The notes under the pieces were generated by a model. That model was given only the letters and a program-made list of their open reading frames with translations. It was not told the DNA's origin and made no database searches. From contig OZ038488.1 of the NCBI GenBank assembly GCA_964036315.1, positions 64,941,909-65,005,908 of the forward strand: a stretch of DNA of 64,000 bases, read 5' to 3'. This DNA comes from Acanthosepion esculentum (Eukaryota; Mollusca; Cephalopoda; Sepiida; Sepiidae). Shown here piece by piece: positions 62,346 to 64,000 of this stretch. Made by a program: the position numbers and the translations under genes. Position 1 is the stretch's first letter, and each line of letters begins with the position of its first letter.

Positions 62346-64000
62346 ATTCCACCATCCCTCACATATATTCACTGTAAGTATTTTATTAATAATGTACTAG
62401 TATTGTATATAGCATAGTTATATTCAAGGCAAATAGTAAGTAATAAATTTTCAAGGAAAATAATTTATTTCTGATATCAGAAATATCAAACATTTGCTCT
62501 TGTGCTTGAACACAAGTTTTTTAGGAAGCTTCCATCAGGTTTGAGTTGAACTTAACTTAATACCTCAGGTATGTCCTGATAGAATCTCTTACCAGGCTCA
62601 TCATATGGAGCCATTTTAAGAGACATACTGATTTCCATTCTTTGATATGCTTTCATCATAGTATTTATTCAATTTGTATAGTTTTCACCTCTATATAAAA
62701 TTCAAGTTTTAATCAACTAAGACAAATGAATCCCTGCCACCAGCTCACTTGAATACAAATGTACTATAATATTTACCAAGAATATCAATATGCTATGCAT
62801 ATATCTAAAAACCTGAATACAGATTCGGAATTGGCAGATATAATTTAATCTAGAACAAAATTATTTTTGTCCCATTAGCAGAAATAAATTTTGATAGTTC
62901 AAAGTAATGAATATAAGACAAGATCCTCTCCAATCATTTACATACCAAAATTCAGACTTTTTAGAACAATTCTGTGTATGGATCTGGAATTAGTATAGTA
63001 GATTTAATCTAAAATACATTCATGTACACTAGCAGCAAAATATTTGTTGCCCAATATAATCTTATAAGGTGCCATATCACCAACAAAATCAAGAGTCAGT
63101 GAATAAAATTTATGATGCCATTTTTTTTTGTGGTATTAATTTTCCTTTAAATTTCCTCAATTGTGGCATTTTGAAAGAAAAGTAAAACTTATCAAAAAGG
63201 TTCAAGAATGTAACAATTCTATCATTGTTTATTACTGAGGGACAAAACAGCTGCTGTTTAAATAAACAAAGTAAAACCTACCTAAATGCATCAATCAAAA
63301 CCAGTTTTTTTTATCACACTAAAACCTGCACAAACTGTTAAAGCATTTTAATGTGAAAAAGGTTTGTTTTTTTTTTTTTAAAAAAAAAAGGGAGAGAAAG
63401 AAAACTAATCTTCTTCAGCAGGACTAATATTTTGGCCAATAGTATAAAATTCATTTTCTATATTTTAACTACCATATTATTTTTTTTTTTTAATTAGACT
63501 TGAAACTGGAATTTGTAAAGCCAAACTCAAAATAGCAAGAAATAAAATAATATAGGACAACAGATTTCCTTATTTACAGAAGAGCAAACAGATCTATTCA
63601 AATCACATTTTATAGTGACTATTTTACTCACTCTCATCAACAACCAGAAAATATTTCAAATCATTTCAATTGGATCATGAGGAATAAAAACAAGCATCAA
63701 CAAAAGTGAGAATAATAAAAGGGAATTACTATTCACCATAATTAATATAAAATGCTTAATATCCTCTTTTGAAAGTATGTAATTGCTGTTTGCAGATGGG
63801 TTTTTTGTACACATTTTTTTTCAGTATTGGATGCAAGCAGTGGACTGAGTATGAAATATTTACATGAAATCAATTTGCAGAGAGGCAAGGTCAAGGAAAG
63901 TAACAAAATTACACACATTTTTTCCTCTTTTTTAGAGATTATGACAAATTAACATACAAATGTTAAATTAATAACCTTTGATACAGATGCATCAGCTAAT
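62346..64000. other. AT-rich DNA without a recognisable gene
   Basis: Two diverged copies of a roughly 80-bp segment lie about 165 bp apart (62820-62890 and 62980-63050). Nothing else seen. Confidence 0.45.

Overview
The window looks like animal nuclear DNA, most likely from a mollusc and probably a coleoid cephalopod (octopus or squid). It is very AT-rich and crowded with long dinucleotide microsatellites. One ordinary host gene sits in a large field of decayed transposable elements. No bacterial, viral or organellar gene is visible. The cephalopod assignment rests on the mix of repeats (Jockey-like and RTE-like LINEs, Tigger, mariner, Penelope, tRNA-type SINEs, and a molluscan-looking repeat near 29 kb) and on general impression, so it is inference.

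The only gene I can support as intact is a DCN1-like protein 3 (DCUN1D3) homologue, on the minus strand at 9275-10192. Its whole 305-codon reading frame lies in one exon. It has a likely N-myristoylation site and a complete cullin-binding PONY domain with all three DAD-patch residues. A strong 3' splice site lies 43 nt upstream of the start codon, so at least one more 5' untranslated exon should lie to the right (higher coordinates).

Layout. 1-3.2 kb: a Jockey-like LINE relic (+) broken by a tRNA-type SINE. 3.2-9.1 kb: gene-poor, with a tRNA-like sequence at 5.9 kb. 9.1-10.8 kb: DCUN1D3 and its 5' intron. 10.8-13.2 kb: a mariner/DUF4817 relic, then a 1.5-kb element with about 130-bp inverted ends. 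14-16 kb: a LINE relic (+) split by a foldback element. 16.8-19 kb: a Tigger/pogo relic carrying an internal minisatellite. 19-20.4 kb: a Penelope-like element (-) bounded by inverted repeats. 21 kb: a Gypsy reverse transcriptase scrap. 22-35 kb: mostly unannotatable AT-rich DNA, with a repeat at 29 kb, a BED/CGGBP1-like zinc finger relic at 30.5 kb and a mariner deletion derivative at 34 kb. 35-47 kb: three 3'-end copies of one LINE family (all -), a MITE, a mariner relic holding a perfect 24-bp-arm hairpin, Jockey fragments and a SINE. 47-53 kb: nothing recognisable. 53-59 kb: two more minus-strand LINE copies and a Jockey 3' end. 61-62.3 kb: a second foldback copy and a SINE.

Nothing here forms an operon-like or cooperating gene system. 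The most unusual items are structural: the long-inverted-repeat element at 11.7-13.2 kb, the foldback family, the inverted-repeat Penelope element and the perfect hairpin inside the mariner relic. All element calls were made by eye from translated motifs and visible repeats, without database searches.
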